In this document: piece after piece, positions 10,507 to 23,778 of the stretch
How the letters are laid out: every line of letters starts with the position of its first letter
Position numbering within the stretch: position 1 is the stretch's first letter
From: Prosopocoilus inquinatus
Lineage: Eukaryota; Arthropoda; Insecta; Coleoptera; Lucanidae
Assembly (NCBI GenBank): GCA_036172665.1
Contig: CM069876.1
Span: 51,367,001-51,431,000 of the forward strand
Direction of reading: 5' to 3'
Length of the DNA stretch: 64,000 bases
Translations under genes and position numbers: made by a program
Notes under the pieces: model-generated
What the model was told of the DNA's origin: nothing
The model's input: the letters and a program-made list of their open reading frames with translations, nothing else
Database searches by the model: none

Positions 10507-13295
10507 AAATTATTACCTAAGTGTGTACATAAGTGTTTTAGATTATGCAGTAAACTCGGGTTGTCACTGATTCATTTCATGAAGACCAAGTGCCAATTGA
10601 TCGTTTTCTTTCCAAATTAAAAGCAGAATTTATTATATTTGATATCAATTAATGTTACCATACACAACAAAAACATGTATTAATACATAAAATTTATAGA
10701 GTTTACTGTGACTCGTAAACAATGAGGAGTTTCATGTGATATGTTTATACTTTTGAGATACTGACTTTGTTGTTATCGCTTATAATAGAAGAAGGCAAGA
10801 AAATTGTACACCAGTATTTTTGAGCCATATTTTCATATATAATTAAAGTTTTGTGTGTAACATGTGTTTATATCTTCAATAAAAATCTTTAAAAAAGTGC
10901 GTTCGTTCAAACATTTTTTTTTTTAACCAGACACCGAACGTTTTGTTAACAGTTTACGTCTATTAGATGCAAGAAAGGAGGAAGCAGACTAAGTGTTTTT
11001 AGAGAACTCGCTGAAAAGTTAAATTACGGATACAATGCTAACACCGAGTTAGATGTATAGGATCTCAGAAATAGTTTTTTAACATAATCTATATCGTAAT
11101 ATCGTCAAAATGTAAATAGTCGTCAAACAATAATACTTTACACGACGCAGAAAATAAAAAAAATAGTTCTGTATGATGGTACGATTAGAGAACTAAGAAA
11201 GAAAATATTTTCACTTTCACAATTCGATAAGTCTGCAAAATTAATTACTTTACATTTGAATCTTTGTCCACCGTTCAGTGTATTATGTACCTACATAAAC
11301 TGTATTAACATTTAATTCTACGAGCGTTTATTTTACATGTTTTATTCACGGTCTGTTTCGTTTTACACAGATAACACAAATGAGTTCAATAGCCATCATA
11401 ATAACTGCAATACAGGGCCGGCCTTCTAAATAACGGGGTCCGGATGCAATAAGAATTGCGAGGCCCCTTTTTTAAGCACGTCATCATTATTATTGTTTGG
11501 AATGCGGGGACGCCAGGAGCCGTTAAAAATCCGCTTTATATTTTCATTCGTTTCCCGAACTTGAACAGACGTTTGAAATTAAAATTTAGCGGTTCTTATT
11601 TTGCCGATTTATCAAACTGAATTGTCTGAATTTTATTCTTTCCAATTCTACAGTAAAATAGGCTTGTTTGTAAAGTTAAATGTCATGTTGTTATAGGAAA
11701 TATCAGGTACAAATATAAAGTATTTTACAATTACACTATGAGAAAAATACTTACCGAAACAAATTCAATGCCTTCATATTTTTTTCATTTTTGTTCGTGC
11801 ATAATTTTAAAATAAGATTAAAAGCCTTGCAATAATTACAGCCTTGAATCTTTCCCTAAAATTTTAAAGGCTGTAAAACTAAATATCGAACTTGTAACAG
11901 TAAGAAAAAAATTAAGTACAAACATGTTGAAGTTGCTCTAGGATGTTAATTGTATCCAAATATATCGTGAGCATCCATGTCCTTGATTTAGTCTAATATT
12001 TAAATTGTTCTTGATTAATGTCCGACTGCAGATTAAACTTACTTACTTTCATATTTTTTTAAACAAAGTTAAAATTTTTCAAGATTTATAAGTGGATATG
12101 TAGTACTGTGATAGTACCGCTAGATGTCGCCTGTGGTTAAGTAAGCGAGTACGTGAATTACAACTATTGATTTTTGTTAGAAAGAGATCAATGTAGTATC
12201 AAAAGGAGCTGGGCACATGTATCGACGAATAGCCAGCAGCTAGCGACAGTATGGCTCCGAGCGGAGAATAACTGAATTAGCCGACGTTTGAAAAATACCT
12301 TGAAAACATTTTTATTTCTATATTCATATGTAAATAAAAAATATCAAATCGTCGGTTTACCACAAAAAAAGAAATTGAAATTACTCGTGTTCAGACTATA
12401 AAACTGAAATGTTTGTCTGAAACAATAATAACATAATAAATGAGAATCTTATAATAAAGGAGTGTTAAACAAGTCAGAAAATATTGAAAGTTTGTCAACA
12501 AAGTTCGAATTCCTTTACTAAATACATTGTTGCTATTTTGTGTTGTGTGGTTGGATACACACTGAGAAATAAATAATAAATTGATAGTTGTCATATTTAA
12601 GGTTACTGTTACTATTGCTGGTTTAAATCCTTTATTAGAATATTAGGAGAGGTTCCATAAGATAAATCCGTTTATTATCAAACATAAAAAATTAAATAAA
12701 TATCACAATTCTGACATTTCAAATTTTTATTTCAAACTGCAAGCCTGTGTCGCCAACTTTTTGGAAAATATCACAGCCTGCTCTAATTATAAATTCCGTT
12801 GAACGTGCAGAACATGTAGTCCCATTAGAATTTAATTTAATTTACATTTGAAACAACTTAAATTTAGTTTATTTCTCGTTTATCCGACCATCAATTGTTT
12901 TTCTGTGAGCACACAGAGAAACTTTTAAAAGGAGTTAGGAATTCTTGCGTAGTCACTTGTACAGGACATGCCCTGTATATAGTGTGCCGGTTACATTGTA
13001 ATAGTTTATTTTCATTTGCAGAATGTGAATTTTTAATAAATAAAATTTGAGGATGTAATTTGTGCTCTCTTTCAATGACCACACCATTAGGAAATTCGAT
13101 AAATAAAAGCATTAATTATTTTGTTACCGAACAAAAAACGTACACAATTTTTACCCGCTCTCATTTTGCTTGCCTTCACTTCGCATCAGTTTTACATCGC
13201 AGAATTTTTAATAAACATTGTCCGTGAACTGTTAATTTTAATTGTTTTAAAAACAAGAATTTTTATCCGTAATTAACAAGTGAAAAGTTTCCGCA
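10507..13295. other. Intergenic region HGSNAT to SLC5 copy A
   Basis: Contains the HGSNAT 3' UTR with AATAAA at 10878-10883, a CAGGGCCGGCC stretch near 11414 that resembles a hAT-type terminus but has no partner I can find, and the second copy of the dispersed repeat at 12096-12340. No coding exon is supported. Confidence 0.55.
12096..12340. repeat. Dispersed repeat, copy 2
   Basis: Same orientation and order of shared blocks as 6889-7145, but diverged. It lies about 1 kb before the first SLC5 gene, so the two copies bracket HGSNAT. Confidence 0.8.
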
Positions 13296-16106
13296 ATGTT
13301 TACGTGGTACGACTACATTCTCCTGGCAATAATGTTGGGAGTCAGTGCAATCATAGGCGTGTATTTCGGTTTTTTTGAGAAGCAAAACTCGGAAGCTGAA
13401 TACTTGCTAGGCGGCAAAGAGATGACGGTTTTCCCCATATCCATGTCATTAATCGCAAGGTAAGTTCTCCCCAAGCCACCTTCAATACAATACAAAATTA
13501 TGAATGTTCGGTGCCTATAATATAATATAATTTGGATAATTGATGTTTTGAGCAGAGTAAATGTTATAAACAGAATGTTTCAGAATACCAATAAAGAATA
13601 TTCATAATTCTACAGATGCTATAATACAAAAATTAATTATTCCTTTCAAACAATAATGGAATTTGCAAAGGAATTAACATTTAGCCATTTCAGCTCAATT
13701 TCTGGTATAACTCTCCTAGCAGTACCGGCTGACGTTTACAAATACGGCGTTACGTATTGGTTTAGCGCCCCCGTGATGCTAATTGTTGGTGCACTAACGT
13801 ACACCATTTATTTACCCGTTTTCTACAAGCTGCAGGTTACCAGCATCTACGAATACCTCAAGTTGAGATTCAACGAAAGAATCAGAGTATTTTCCTCAGT
13901 ATTATACACAATATCAGTCCTATTGTATCTTCCAATCGTCATTTATGTGCCTGCTTTAGCATTATCTCAGGGTAATCAAAAAGTCGGAATATAAATCGAT
14001 TTAATTTAACCAAATATTATTATTCCAGTTACTGGAATGCACGTTCATTTATTTACGGCTGTAGTTTGTGGAATCTGTATTTTTTATACTACTATAGGTG
14101 GTTTGAAGGCGGTGGTGTGGACTGATACGTTACAGTTTGTTACTATGATCGTAACCTTGATCGCCCTTTTTCTTTTGGGATTTTTTTGGGATGGGGACGG
14201 CGTCGGCGTAATTTGGGAAAAATCTTCGTTTGGTGGAAGACTTGATATCGAGTGAGGTTCTCATTATTCGGGAAAATCACGTAGTGGCCGGACACCTAGC
14301 GGAAGTTTTGCGAAGGGTCCTACAATAAGGAAAACATTGGAATGAGATTTGGATAAGCTACAAAAAGAACATGAAATTGAATATCTTGCGAGTGACGCTT
14401 TCACACGAAAAAATGTTCTTAACTACGTTTGTAATAATAATAATAATAATAATAATAAAACCAACAAAAACATTAACGGTTTGAATAAGAAAGAGTATAC
14501 CGAATAAAACGAATGACAGCTCTTTGTTTTCCTCTCTAGTTTTCCTAAATGTTTTCCTTATTAAAAGCACCATCTGTTGGTCACTGATTTTCTCGAACTG
14601 GTAATTCTTGCGGTTACAAAAGTTTTTCAGTTTTAGTTTTGATCTGACCAAGCGAGATACTATCTGGACTGGTACATTCGCGATGTTGTTCATTTGGTCC
14701 AGTCAAATTGCAGTCAGTCAAGGCCACGTGCAGAAATGTGTTGCCCTGCCAAAGTTTTCAGATGTGAAAAGGTTTTCTTAATCTATGCTAATCTAACCAA
14801 GCGTTCTATTTGATTGACTCCTTTTAGAGCGATTATAATATTTTCGATTGGAATGTTTCTTTTCATATCCGCTAGTGTTTACGTTGGATTAATTATGTTC
14901 GCCAGGTATTTTGAATGTGATCCTTTGCTGTTGGGAATAGTCAAGCGTCCAGATCAGCTACTGCCATACTACGTTGTAGACGTCGCCAAATCCATTCCGG
15001 GCTTCCCGGGATTGTTCACTGCCGGAATAGTAAGTGCCGCTTTAAGGTAAATAAGATTTTCTTAACTTATAAGACCATACAAGAATTTTCACCGGAGCAG
15101 CACTCTGTCGGCGGTGTTGAATGGCTTGGCCGGTTCCGTCTATGAAGATTTATTATCGAAATTCCTTCCTCAAACTATGTCGCAAACTACAATAAGCACC
15201 ATACTGAAATCGCTAGTTGTAATAATTGGATTGACCTGCACAAGCTTGGTTTTTGCAATCGAACAACTGGGAAGTTTATTGCCGCTGGCGTTCAGCTTAT
15301 CAGGCGTCACAACCGGCGCTATACTGGGGCTCTTCTCCGTGGGAATGTTGGTTCCCATGGTCAATTCAGCGGTGAATAATTTACGTATTTTTACAACGCC
15401 CGTTTCATACAGGCCTAATTCATTAGGTGGAAAAATACCCCGTTTTGAAAATAGATTACTCTGAATTATAGTATTGTGGTACAGCACAGGAATGCAACAT
15501 TTTAAGTTATCTGTCCGTCCTTGTTAGTAAGCGGAGCACACAGATCTTCACGGCTTAGAAACTTGATAATTCCCCGAGATCTAATTTTCCTACGCGATGA
15601 CTCAGGCCTGTTTGAAGACGGTGTTGCTTTATAAGAAATAAAACCTACATAAATTCTGTCGTAGGGAGCATTATGTGGTGGTGTTTGTTCACTTGTAATA
15701 ATGACGTGGATAGTCGTTGGCTCTCAGTATAATCAAATGAAAGGTTTGATACAATATCCGCCTTTAGCGACTTACGCGAGGGGTTGTAATAACTCTGGCA
15801 TAATTTTTAACATAAGGTTGCTAAACCGATACGCCCCAAATTTTACAATGTTAAAATTTACTTAATTTTAGTGTACCTGAGATCCCCCAAGAAGAGCCAC
15901 CCTTCGTTCTTTATAGGATCTCATTTTATTACTACACACTACTGGGTTTACTACTAGTTTTTTTGATCAGCATATTCGTGAGCTATTGCACAAGAGGTTC
16001 TTACGCCCGTGTTAATAGAGATTGCATTACTCCAATGATGCAGTTCCTCCTGCTACCCGAATCAAGCGTAACTGCAGCTGAAACTAAAATTCAGAATGCA
16101 GTTTAA
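13296..16106 (+). CDS. SLC5 sodium/solute symporter, copy A (SMCT/SMVT-like)
   Basis: Predicted plasma-membrane sodium-coupled uptake of small organic anions or vitamins; substrate unknown. Eight exons: 13296-13459, 13694-13971, 14029-14251, 14631-14771, 14828-15046, 15101-15371, 15665-15816, 15872-16106; 560 residues, usual for SLC5. Motifs: YDY at the first TM, EYLLGGKEM, the spliced first core helix ASSISGITLLAVPADVY, GGLKAVVWTDTLQF (about 171-184), RPDQLLPYYV, and ALSTLSAVLNGLAGSVYED, where A..ST matches the family Na2 site. It has the shortest N-terminus of the six (starts MFTWYDY) and ends QNAV, lacking the YYSVEKAL tail of copies B to D. Intron 3 holds an (AAT)n repeat and intron 6 a repeat shared with copy C. 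AATAAA at 16150. It sits first in the array. Confidence 0.93.
14432..14458. repeat. (AAT)n microsatellite in copy A intron 3
   Basis: About nine AAT units inside intron 14252-14630. Confidence 0.9.
15402..15640. repeat. Intronic dispersed repeat, copy in SLC5-A intron 6
   Basis: Matches 21787-21975 in copy C. Shared blocks are ATTCATTAGGTGG, TTTTAAGTTATCT, CCGAGATCT, TTCCTACGCGATG and CTCAGGCCTGTTTGAA, in the same order. The two copies sit in different introns of the two genes, so the match does not come from the gene duplication itself. Family unknown. Confidence 0.8.
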
Positions 16107-17234
16107 ATGTTGGGCTTACGATTTTCAAAACAACTCGAGACAACTTGAAAATAAATAAATTCGCGTGTACATAATTATGCGGCTTGTTATTTATGCGGTT
16201 TAAATTGTTCTTCTTTTTATAAAAATAAATCTTTGTCAGCGTGCAATGGCAATGTGTAATTTGGAATTTCAGCAGTGACTTGCAAGAGCAAAAATGTACC
16301 TGCCAAGAACAAATAAAGATAGTACGGTTTTCTTTTATTTGCTCAGCTTAAGAACTCATTCAAATTTGATCAATGTCAACTTCACGTGCGGTTCCGGAAA
16401 GTACCAGTAACGCGCTACATTTGCAGTTAGGCGAACCATCGTTTCGCATAAAGGTAATTTACGTAAGAGTAAAAAAATCGAAATCTTCATAAAAATTAAC
16501 TGAAAGTAAAGTAAAAGTAAAAAATAAATTGAATAGGTGCTACAAAACGTGATATACACTGCCAGTCGATTTTTTTATCAGGTGAAACCGTGGGTGCAAT
16601 ATTCATATAGTAATGAATCGCGAGATTCAAGACGAACCGTGACAAAAAAAAAACTTTCTTCTTGTTTTCTGTTTAAATACCTACGACATCTGACAGTTTT
16701 AAGGTATGTATTACCAGCCGAATCTTTCATAATTTTCCATTTTTTTGTCATTTTCTTCATTTCTACTACGCTTTTCCTTTTTCTTGCTTTCTGTATGGCC
16801 TGTTCAAGTCTTTCCTCTTGTTATCTATTTTTCTGATCTTTTTCAATTCACTTTCTTTAATTTTCGTTAATAGTTAAAGAACTATTAAAGAAATCTCTAC
16901 CAACGTGGTATGTACGTGTTATAATCAACTCAAATAGGTAGGTATAGGTACGTGGCAGACTTTTGTGCAAAGACTTTCGTTTTAATGTTTAAAATCCGTC
17001 TCTGTATGTTGTTATCGTTTACATAAATGAAGAATTGACGATGCCATGAATTTATCAAACTGGATCGCTCAAACTTTAAACCTTCACGCCGGCTGGAATC
17101 TTGCGTTACGCCGATTATAAAATCTCTCTCAATGTAAATCCAATAATTATTAACACATCATTATCATTGAAAATGTTATTTATGAAAAACTGTCGTAATA
17201 TTTCAGATTTTATTACTTCATACGAACTGTAGCT
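16107..17234. other. Intergenic A-B
   Basis: Short 3' UTR of copy A, then AT-rich DNA with pyrimidine tracts and no supported exon. A possible acceptor at 17203-17205 would place the 5' UTR of copy B at 17206-17234. Confidence 0.5.
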
Positions 17235-20033
17235 ATGGAAAGCGAAACGCAAAATTTGTCGCAGTTTATATTTTCCTGGTACGATTACGCCTTGTTCGGC
17301 GCTTCTTTGGGATTAAGCGTATTAATCGGCGTATATTTTGGGTTTATAAAGAAGCAATCTACTGCCGATGAATATCTGTTTGGTGGCAAGGAAATGAAAG
17401 TATTTCCCATATCGATGTCTCTAATTGCAAGGTGGAAAGAAAATGTACCTACAATTTTTTTTTTTTTAATAATAGGCGTTTATTTTTTTTTAGTTCCATT
17501 TCCGGAATCACGTTATTATCTGTCCCAGTAGACATATACAGATTCGGCGCGACGTATTGGCTTGGATCGAATACGATGATTATTGCAGTGATAATATCGA
17601 ATTACCTTTACACACCTGTATTCTACAAGTTGCAACTGACGAGCGTCTACGAGTATTTCGAATTGAGATTCGATACAAAAACGAGAAAGTTATCTTCGTT
17701 TCTTTTCATCCTAAGCTTCCTGTTGTACCTGCCCATTGTCATATACGTTCCAGCTTTAGCTTTAGCACAAGGTAAGTTCGAAGGGCATTTTAAATTTTCC
17801 GCTGCACAAAGATCACCTCAAATCACATAAACGTCATTTCCGTTGGCGTGAACAAGTAAGTTTGAAGTAGGATTTCGACCTCCCACTTTGCTAATCGGGC
17901 ATTCCCATTCGTTGCCAGATTGAAATGTACTGGATTCAAACTTACTTGTTCGTTCGTTCGTGCTAAAGGAAATGGCGTTTATCTGATGTGAGGTGATCTG
18001 AGGCGAAAGGAAAGCACCCTCAAGTCTTGATTAATTACAGTAACTCGATTTAACATGCACATCATCACACCTTTGGTTTGCGTAATTTGCATATTTTACA
18101 CTACGATTGGTGGATTGAAAGCTGTGGTATGGACGGACGCCTTGCAGTTCATCATTATGATCGGAGCTATAGTCGCCGTGTTTGTCATGGGTGTTATAAA
18201 AACGGGGGGTTTCGCAATAATCTGGCAAAAATCTTCAGCAGGTGACAGGCTAAGTATAGAGTAAAGCGAAAACTACGATGACATTTTTTCTGTCCGGTCT
18301 TAACGTTTGCGTTTTAGCTTTGACTTGGATATTACCAAGCGGGATACAATTTGGACGGGGACCATTGGCATGTGCATCATGTTCCTTAATTTCATAGGTG
18401 CAAACCAAGGTTTTTTACAAAAATGCATCGCTTTGCCTACTTACAAAGCCGTGAAACAGTAATTACGACGTTGAAATGCGACATCTTCTTTTCAGTTCAT
18501 TAACTAAATTTCAGGGCGCTTTTTATCTTCACTGTCGGCATTCTACTGATCTTAGCAATGTGTTCCTTTACTGGATTAATAATGTTCGCCAAGTATTCAG
18601 ATTGTGATCCGATTACGGCTGGCGTAATCAAACATCCCGATCAACTTCTTCCGTTTTATATCATGGAAGTTGCAGGATCTATTCCTGGATTACCGGGATT
18701 GTTCATTGCGGGTATTTTCAGCGCAGCTTTAAGGTGTGTGAAAACAGAGATCCGACTGAACTGATTTAACTAACAACAAGACAATTCAAATGTATCTTTT
18801 AACAATTTGTAAATTTTAGATTAATTAGTCGAGTTGAAAGCAAAAAATAGTAATAGTTCACTATAATTTTTTTCTCCAAAATGGCACTCTTTAAATACGA
18901 CAGCTTAGGTGACACTTAAAAATTTGAAAGGTTCTGTAAAATCTGTGAAGTCGCATTTAAACAGCTCCGTTTTAAAGAAAAAAAAATTACAGGAAACTGT
19001 AACCGTCTACTATTTTTTGTTTTCGATCGTACATAAATCTTTTCCTGTGTGACATACATAACATTTGCATGCAACGAAAATGATTCACTGATCGCGTAAC
19101 AATTCTCAAAATCAATAAAAAATAATTTCTTTCAACGTTTCAGTACATTATCCGCGGCCATGAATTGTGTAGCCGGTGTGATATATGAGGATTTTATAAC
19201 CGGATTTATTAAGAAAGATATATCACAAGAATGCGTAAGCACCATCTTGAAAATAATAGTAGTCATAATTGGAGTTATATCCACAAGTTTAGTGTTCATA
19301 GTTGAGCATTTAGGCAGCATTCTAGCTCTGACTTATAGTTTACCTGGCATCACTACAGGGCCTGCACTCGGAATGTTCACAGTGGGTATGCTGTTTCCGG
19401 TGATAAACGCAAAGGTAACATTTTCCTGTTTTTGTTTCGCTGTTGTGTTAAATTTGTAAATAATTCGCAATACTTTACACGGATAAATTGATTTTGATAT
19501 AGTTTTAAAATCAACTGATTTTGCACTTTATTTCAAGGCACCCTGTATTATTACATTTTTTTTCAGGGAGCACTTTACGGTGGTATTACGTCACTTTTAA
19601 TAATGTCGTGGATCGTATTCGGTTCTCAATGGTATAAAGGTCTTGGACTTATACAATACCCGACTCTACCACTGAGCGTGGATAGTTGTGAGAACTTTAC
19701 ATATTCCAGTGCATCCATTTACAATGCGACCACGTAGGTTTTCTCTTTTGTAAATGTTCTGGAAATTTCGATTCTTTTTCTTTTTCTTTCAGACATGTTG
19801 TAGAAGATGAACCGCTGTTTGTTTACAAAATATCTTACTATTACTATTACGTGATTGGCATGTTGCTGGTCGTATTAGTGAGTTTTCCGGTTTCACTTGC
19901 GACAAGAAGTAAGAAGCTTATAGTCAACAGAGATTGTATAGTTCCTTTCATGCAGTTCCTATTACCAAACGAATCCGATAATTTAAATTATTATTCTGTA
20001 GAAAAATCTTTGGTTGTGTTAAAAACGAGTTAG
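17235..20033 (+). CDS. SLC5 sodium/solute symporter, copy B (SMCT/SMVT-like)
   Basis: Eight exons: 17235-17431, 17494-17771, 18041-18260, 18318-18458, 18515-18733, 19144-19414, 19567-19733, 19793-20033; 577 residues. Same layout as copy A with a longer N-terminus (MESETQNLSQ, possible N-glycosylation at NLS). Conserved: EYLFGGKEM, ASSISGITLLSVPVDIY, GGLKAVVWTDALQF (about 182-195), HPDQLLPFYIMEVAGSIPG, ALSTLSAAMNCVAGVIYED (Na2 site) and, in exon 7, a loop LPLSVDSCENFT with the Cys and glycosylation site usual in this branch. The tail keeps YYSVEKSL and ends KTS. The first intron has a weak GTGGAA donor but its position and phase match all paralogs. Intron 2 contains a foldback element. Substrate not predictable. 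Confidence 0.94.
17811..17999. mobile_element. Foldback MITE in SLC5-B intron 2
   Basis: Left arm about 17811-17867 and right arm about 17938-17999 are inverted copies: both read GATCACCTCA, then ATAAACG.CATTTCC, then GAACAAGTAAGTTTGAA going inward. Arms are about 57-62 bp with few mismatches and a short loop, which is MITE form. The intron is otherwise ordinary. Confidence 0.8.
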
Positions 20034-21156
20034 CTTACTGTTTTCTTATATGTACAGAATTTTATAAATAAATTTAACATCTGGGTGAACACATTTGTCA
20101 ATAAAATATCTACAATCCCGATTTTAATTTTTATTTTACGATAGTATCATATTGCTGTCATTTATATAAAATTAATGGCGTTTTCCACAGGCTGCATCAG
20201 TGCCTACTGAGTGAATCTCCATCTCGGTTCAGCTTTATGTAACGAAACAAGATAGAGATACACTGAGTGCACGCTGGTGCAGTCAACGAAAAATTCTATA
20301 ATTCTACTGCAAGTTTATACCGATCGTTGTTGAAAAGTGAGAACATAGACAATACTTACCTTAAACAGACACTGATCAAAGCTCTAAAAGAGAGGAGAGG
20401 AAGTAAGTAAGTAAGTATGCTTCAGCCTCCTGCAGCGAGAGGCCAGGCCTACTCATAATCCGTCTGCACTTCATAAATTCCAGTCTTAAATTAAAATGTC
20501 TGCGCAATTACAAACCCATATAAATTTAAATACATTTTAAATCGTGACGTTTTAAAAATGAGAAATAGTCAAGTCATTCTACTTCCGTGCAGTGACCAAA
20601 AATCAGTAATAAAAAAAATGATGACAATTTCTAAATTTGTTGGCATTCGGCAGGCAACACAACTGAAACTGACACCTTGAAAATGATAAACGATGTACAT
20701 ACCTACTCACGTTCTCGCGATAATATTGTCACTTTTGGATTTAGTTTTGCTTATTAAAAGATTTTACGATGAATGACGGGCACAAAAGCCTTAAGTTGAT
20801 GCAAAATTATGAAACTTTTAACAAAAGAGCGTCAGATTTACTTATGTTTATCACCTTTATTAGTCTCGTTAACATTCCAATTTTTTGATTTATCTCCTTG
20901 GTTCGTTCTAAAAAGGTTCGTCACAAATGAAACGCTCATTCTAACGGCGCGTTAAACGAGAAATACAAGTCGTAAGTAAATTGAAATTTATGTACTTTTG
21001 TTCGAACACTTCGTAAAATTGAATTTAATGTCGACGTTTTGCTATACGTACGTTTGACAGCTTCTTCAGGATAAATAATGAAATTTTGTTAATGTGATAA
21101 TTTTCATCGGACAGGAAAACTTTTGGACGGCATAATCTTAAGAAGACCAGAACACG
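20034..21156. other. Intergenic B-C
   Basis: AATAAA for copy B at 20067, the foldback at about 20178-20295 and a GTAA-repeat patch near 20404. No supported exon other than the probable 5' UTR of copy C. Confidence 0.5.
20178..20295. mobile_element. Foldback element of the ATGGCG..TTCCAC family
   Basis: Imperfect inverted arms. The left reads GGCGTTTTCCACAGGCTGCA then CAGTG, ACTGAGTG, ATCTCCATCTCG; the right, reverse-complemented, reads TTTTTCGTTGACTGCACCAG, ACTCAGTG, ATCTCTATCTTG. The left end and inner motifs resemble the element at 43701-43842, so the two probably belong to one family. Confidence 0.6.
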
Positions 21157-23778
21157 ATGAACGATACAGAAACGAGTGCACAAGTAAATAAGATTTTATT
21201 TTCTTGGTATGATTTCACGCTTTTTGGGGTTTCATTAGGCCTGAGTGCGTTAACAGGAGTTTACTTTGGATTCATCAAGAAACAATCTACAGCAAATGAA
21301 TACCTATTAGGAGGAAAACGAATGCAAGTTATACCAATTTCCATGTCTCTTATTTCGAGGTAAGCTCTAAATAATTACATACACCTACGTAGGACTATTA
21401 TTGTAATAAATTTTAGTTCCATTTCTGGAATTATCGTTCTGTCGTTACCAGTTGAGATATATAGATTTGGAATAACGTACTGGATAGGGAATTTGGTTGT
21501 AATCGTTGCGGTGATAGCATCGGCTTATTCTTACATACCAGTGTTTTATAAGTTGCAAGTTACAAGCATATACGAATATTTTCAGCTGAGATTCGATACA
21601 AGAACGAGGTTGCTGTCGTCTTTCCTTTTTGCATCTGTTACACTCGTTTATCTTCCGATTGTCATTTACGTTCCAGCTCTTGCACTATCTCAAGGTGCGG
21701 TAAAATTTTATTTTATTTTTATTTTTTTGTTGCCAGAAGACTTCCGGAAGTTTGATAAAAAAAAGCACTTGAACAACGCCCACTTTCTCTACAGACCTGA
21801 TTCATTAGGTGGGAGAATACATCGACTTGAATGCATGCACGAGATTTTAAGTTATCTCTGCGGCTCAACAGCGAAACACTTCCAAGTCCCAGTTCCAAGA
21901 AACTCGGTAACACTCCGAGATCTGTTATTCCTACGCGATGTCTCAGGCCTGTTTGAAAACGGTATTGATTTGCGTCAATCAAACAAAAATTTCGAACCTT
22001 TTTTTTACTTTACGCAAGAATTATTCTTAAGCATTCAAAATGAATGCAGAACGCAGAACGTATTTTGTTTCAGTAAGTGGTTTCGACACACATTTAATAA
22101 CTTTGTTGGTATGCGGAATTTGTATATTTTACACGACCGTTGGCGGACTAAAAGCCGTCGTCTGGTCGGATGCTCTGCAATTTTTTATAATGATCGCGGG
22201 CATGGTTGCCGTTTTAATCATGGGAGTCATACGCGAGGGTGGCCTCGGCAACATTTGGGCAAAGTCACTTGAAGGTGGCCGGCTGAACGTCGAGTGAGTT
22301 CCGCAATCATTTGTTTCGTCGTTTAAAAAACACTCCTTTTTCCAGTTTTGGCTTGGACATCACAAAGCGCGATACAATTTGGACGGCCACAGTAGGGGTG
22401 TTTACTATGTTCCTTGGCTACGTCGGCACAAACCAGGGTTTCATGCAAAAATGCATGTCGCTTCCCGTTTACAGTGACGTACAAAAGTAATTACGCATAA
22501 ACACATAATTAATTTTCACTCGCAACGTTTTTCCTGTTCCGCTTTTCAGAGCACTTTTTGCGTTTGCCGTTGGCATTATTTTTATTTTATCAACCTGCAT
22601 CTTTACGGGGTTAATAATGTTTGCTAGATATTTTGATTGCGATCCACTTGCCTCCGGTAAAATTAGCCAACCAGATCAAATGTTGCCTCATTATATTATG
22701 GAAGTTGGCCATTCCATTCCGGGGTTGCCAGGTATATTTATAGCAGGAATATTCAGCGCAGCTCTAAGGTAAGAATCCCCCGATGCATTTTTATCTTAAT
22801 AAAAACGAAGCCAGTGAACTTTTCGAATCGGCTTCCGGTTGAAAGACGACGTTTCGGGGCTGTTGCTGGTGGTCTTGCTGCTGCTTCTCACGAGTCACAC
22901 TCCATTCCAATCGGAAGCCAATTCAATTATGGTGACGGCCGCGGAAGTCCTCAAGATAGACTAAGTGAACAATTTATCCTAGCACGTTATCCGCAATTAT
23001 GAACTGCGTAGCCGGGGTAATTTATGAAGATTTTATTTCGCGACTCGCCCCAAAAAATATAACTCAGGAACGCGTGAGTTTCATCCTGAAAGTAATCGTA
23101 GTCGTCATTGGGGTAATATCGACGAGTTTGATATACGTAGTCGAACATCTGGGAGGTGTGTTACCCTTGGCTTTTGGTTTGCCTGGCGTCACAAACGGAC
23201 CTTTACTTGGACTCTTCACGGTTGGAATGTTGGTGCCGATTGTAAACGCAAAGGTAAAATGACTAAATGCAAATGCATATTACGGCTCGTTTCTTAATTA
23301 GGGAGCTTTTTATGGCGGCGTCACTTCTTTAGTGACTATGGCTTGGATTGTGTTTGGATCGCAGTGGTACCAAAGTCAAGGCCTCATCCGGTATCCAAGT
23401 TTACCGGTTTCGACCGATGGTTGCACCAACACCATTTCATTTCCAAACAGCACGTAATTTATTTCCAAATGGCACGATTACGAAGTTAATTTTGCAATTT
23501 TTTTTTTTAACTTTAGGGACTTTAGCCAGGACGCCCCGGAGCCCTTCTTCGTATTCAGGATCTCATTCTACTACAACTACTTGATTGCAATTTTGGTGGT
23601 AGTGGCCGTGAGCGTACCCATTAGCTTATTAACAAGATCAAAACATCACGTTGTTAATAAGGACTGCGTTATACCTTTCATGCATTTCCTTTTGCCGAAG
23701 GAAAATACGAGTCCGCCAGATTATTATTCTGTGGAAAAGGCCTTGGCTACTGCAAACTGCGGAACAGATAAGGACTAA
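21157..23778 (+). CDS. SLC5 sodium/solute symporter, copy C (SMCT/SMVT-like)
   Basis: Eight exons: 21157-21359, 21417-21694, 22074-22293, 22346-22486, 22550-22768, 22983-23253, 23302-23453, 23517-23778; 581 residues. Motifs: EYLLGGKRM, first core helix SSSISGIIVLSLPVEIY, GGLKAVVWSDALQF, QPDQMLPHYIMEVGHSIPG, ALSTLSAIMNCVAGVIYED, loop LPVSTDGC in exon 7 with NST, tail YYSVEKALATA. The usual TD in the central motif is SD here, and the Ala that opens the first core helix motif in the other copies is Ser. Intron 2 carries the repeat shared with copy A, and this intron stays open in the exon 2 frame, so retention would not stop translation at once. Closest to copy B. Confidence 0.94.
21787..21975. 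repeat. Intronic dispersed repeat, copy in SLC5-C intron 2
   Basis: Partner of 15402-15640. This copy is somewhat shorter and lies between exon 2 and exon 3 of copy C. Confidence 0.8.

Noticed and set aside
11410..11460. hAT-type transposon end (CAGGGCCGGCC)
   Set aside because: No matching inverted end or 8-bp duplication could be found nearby.
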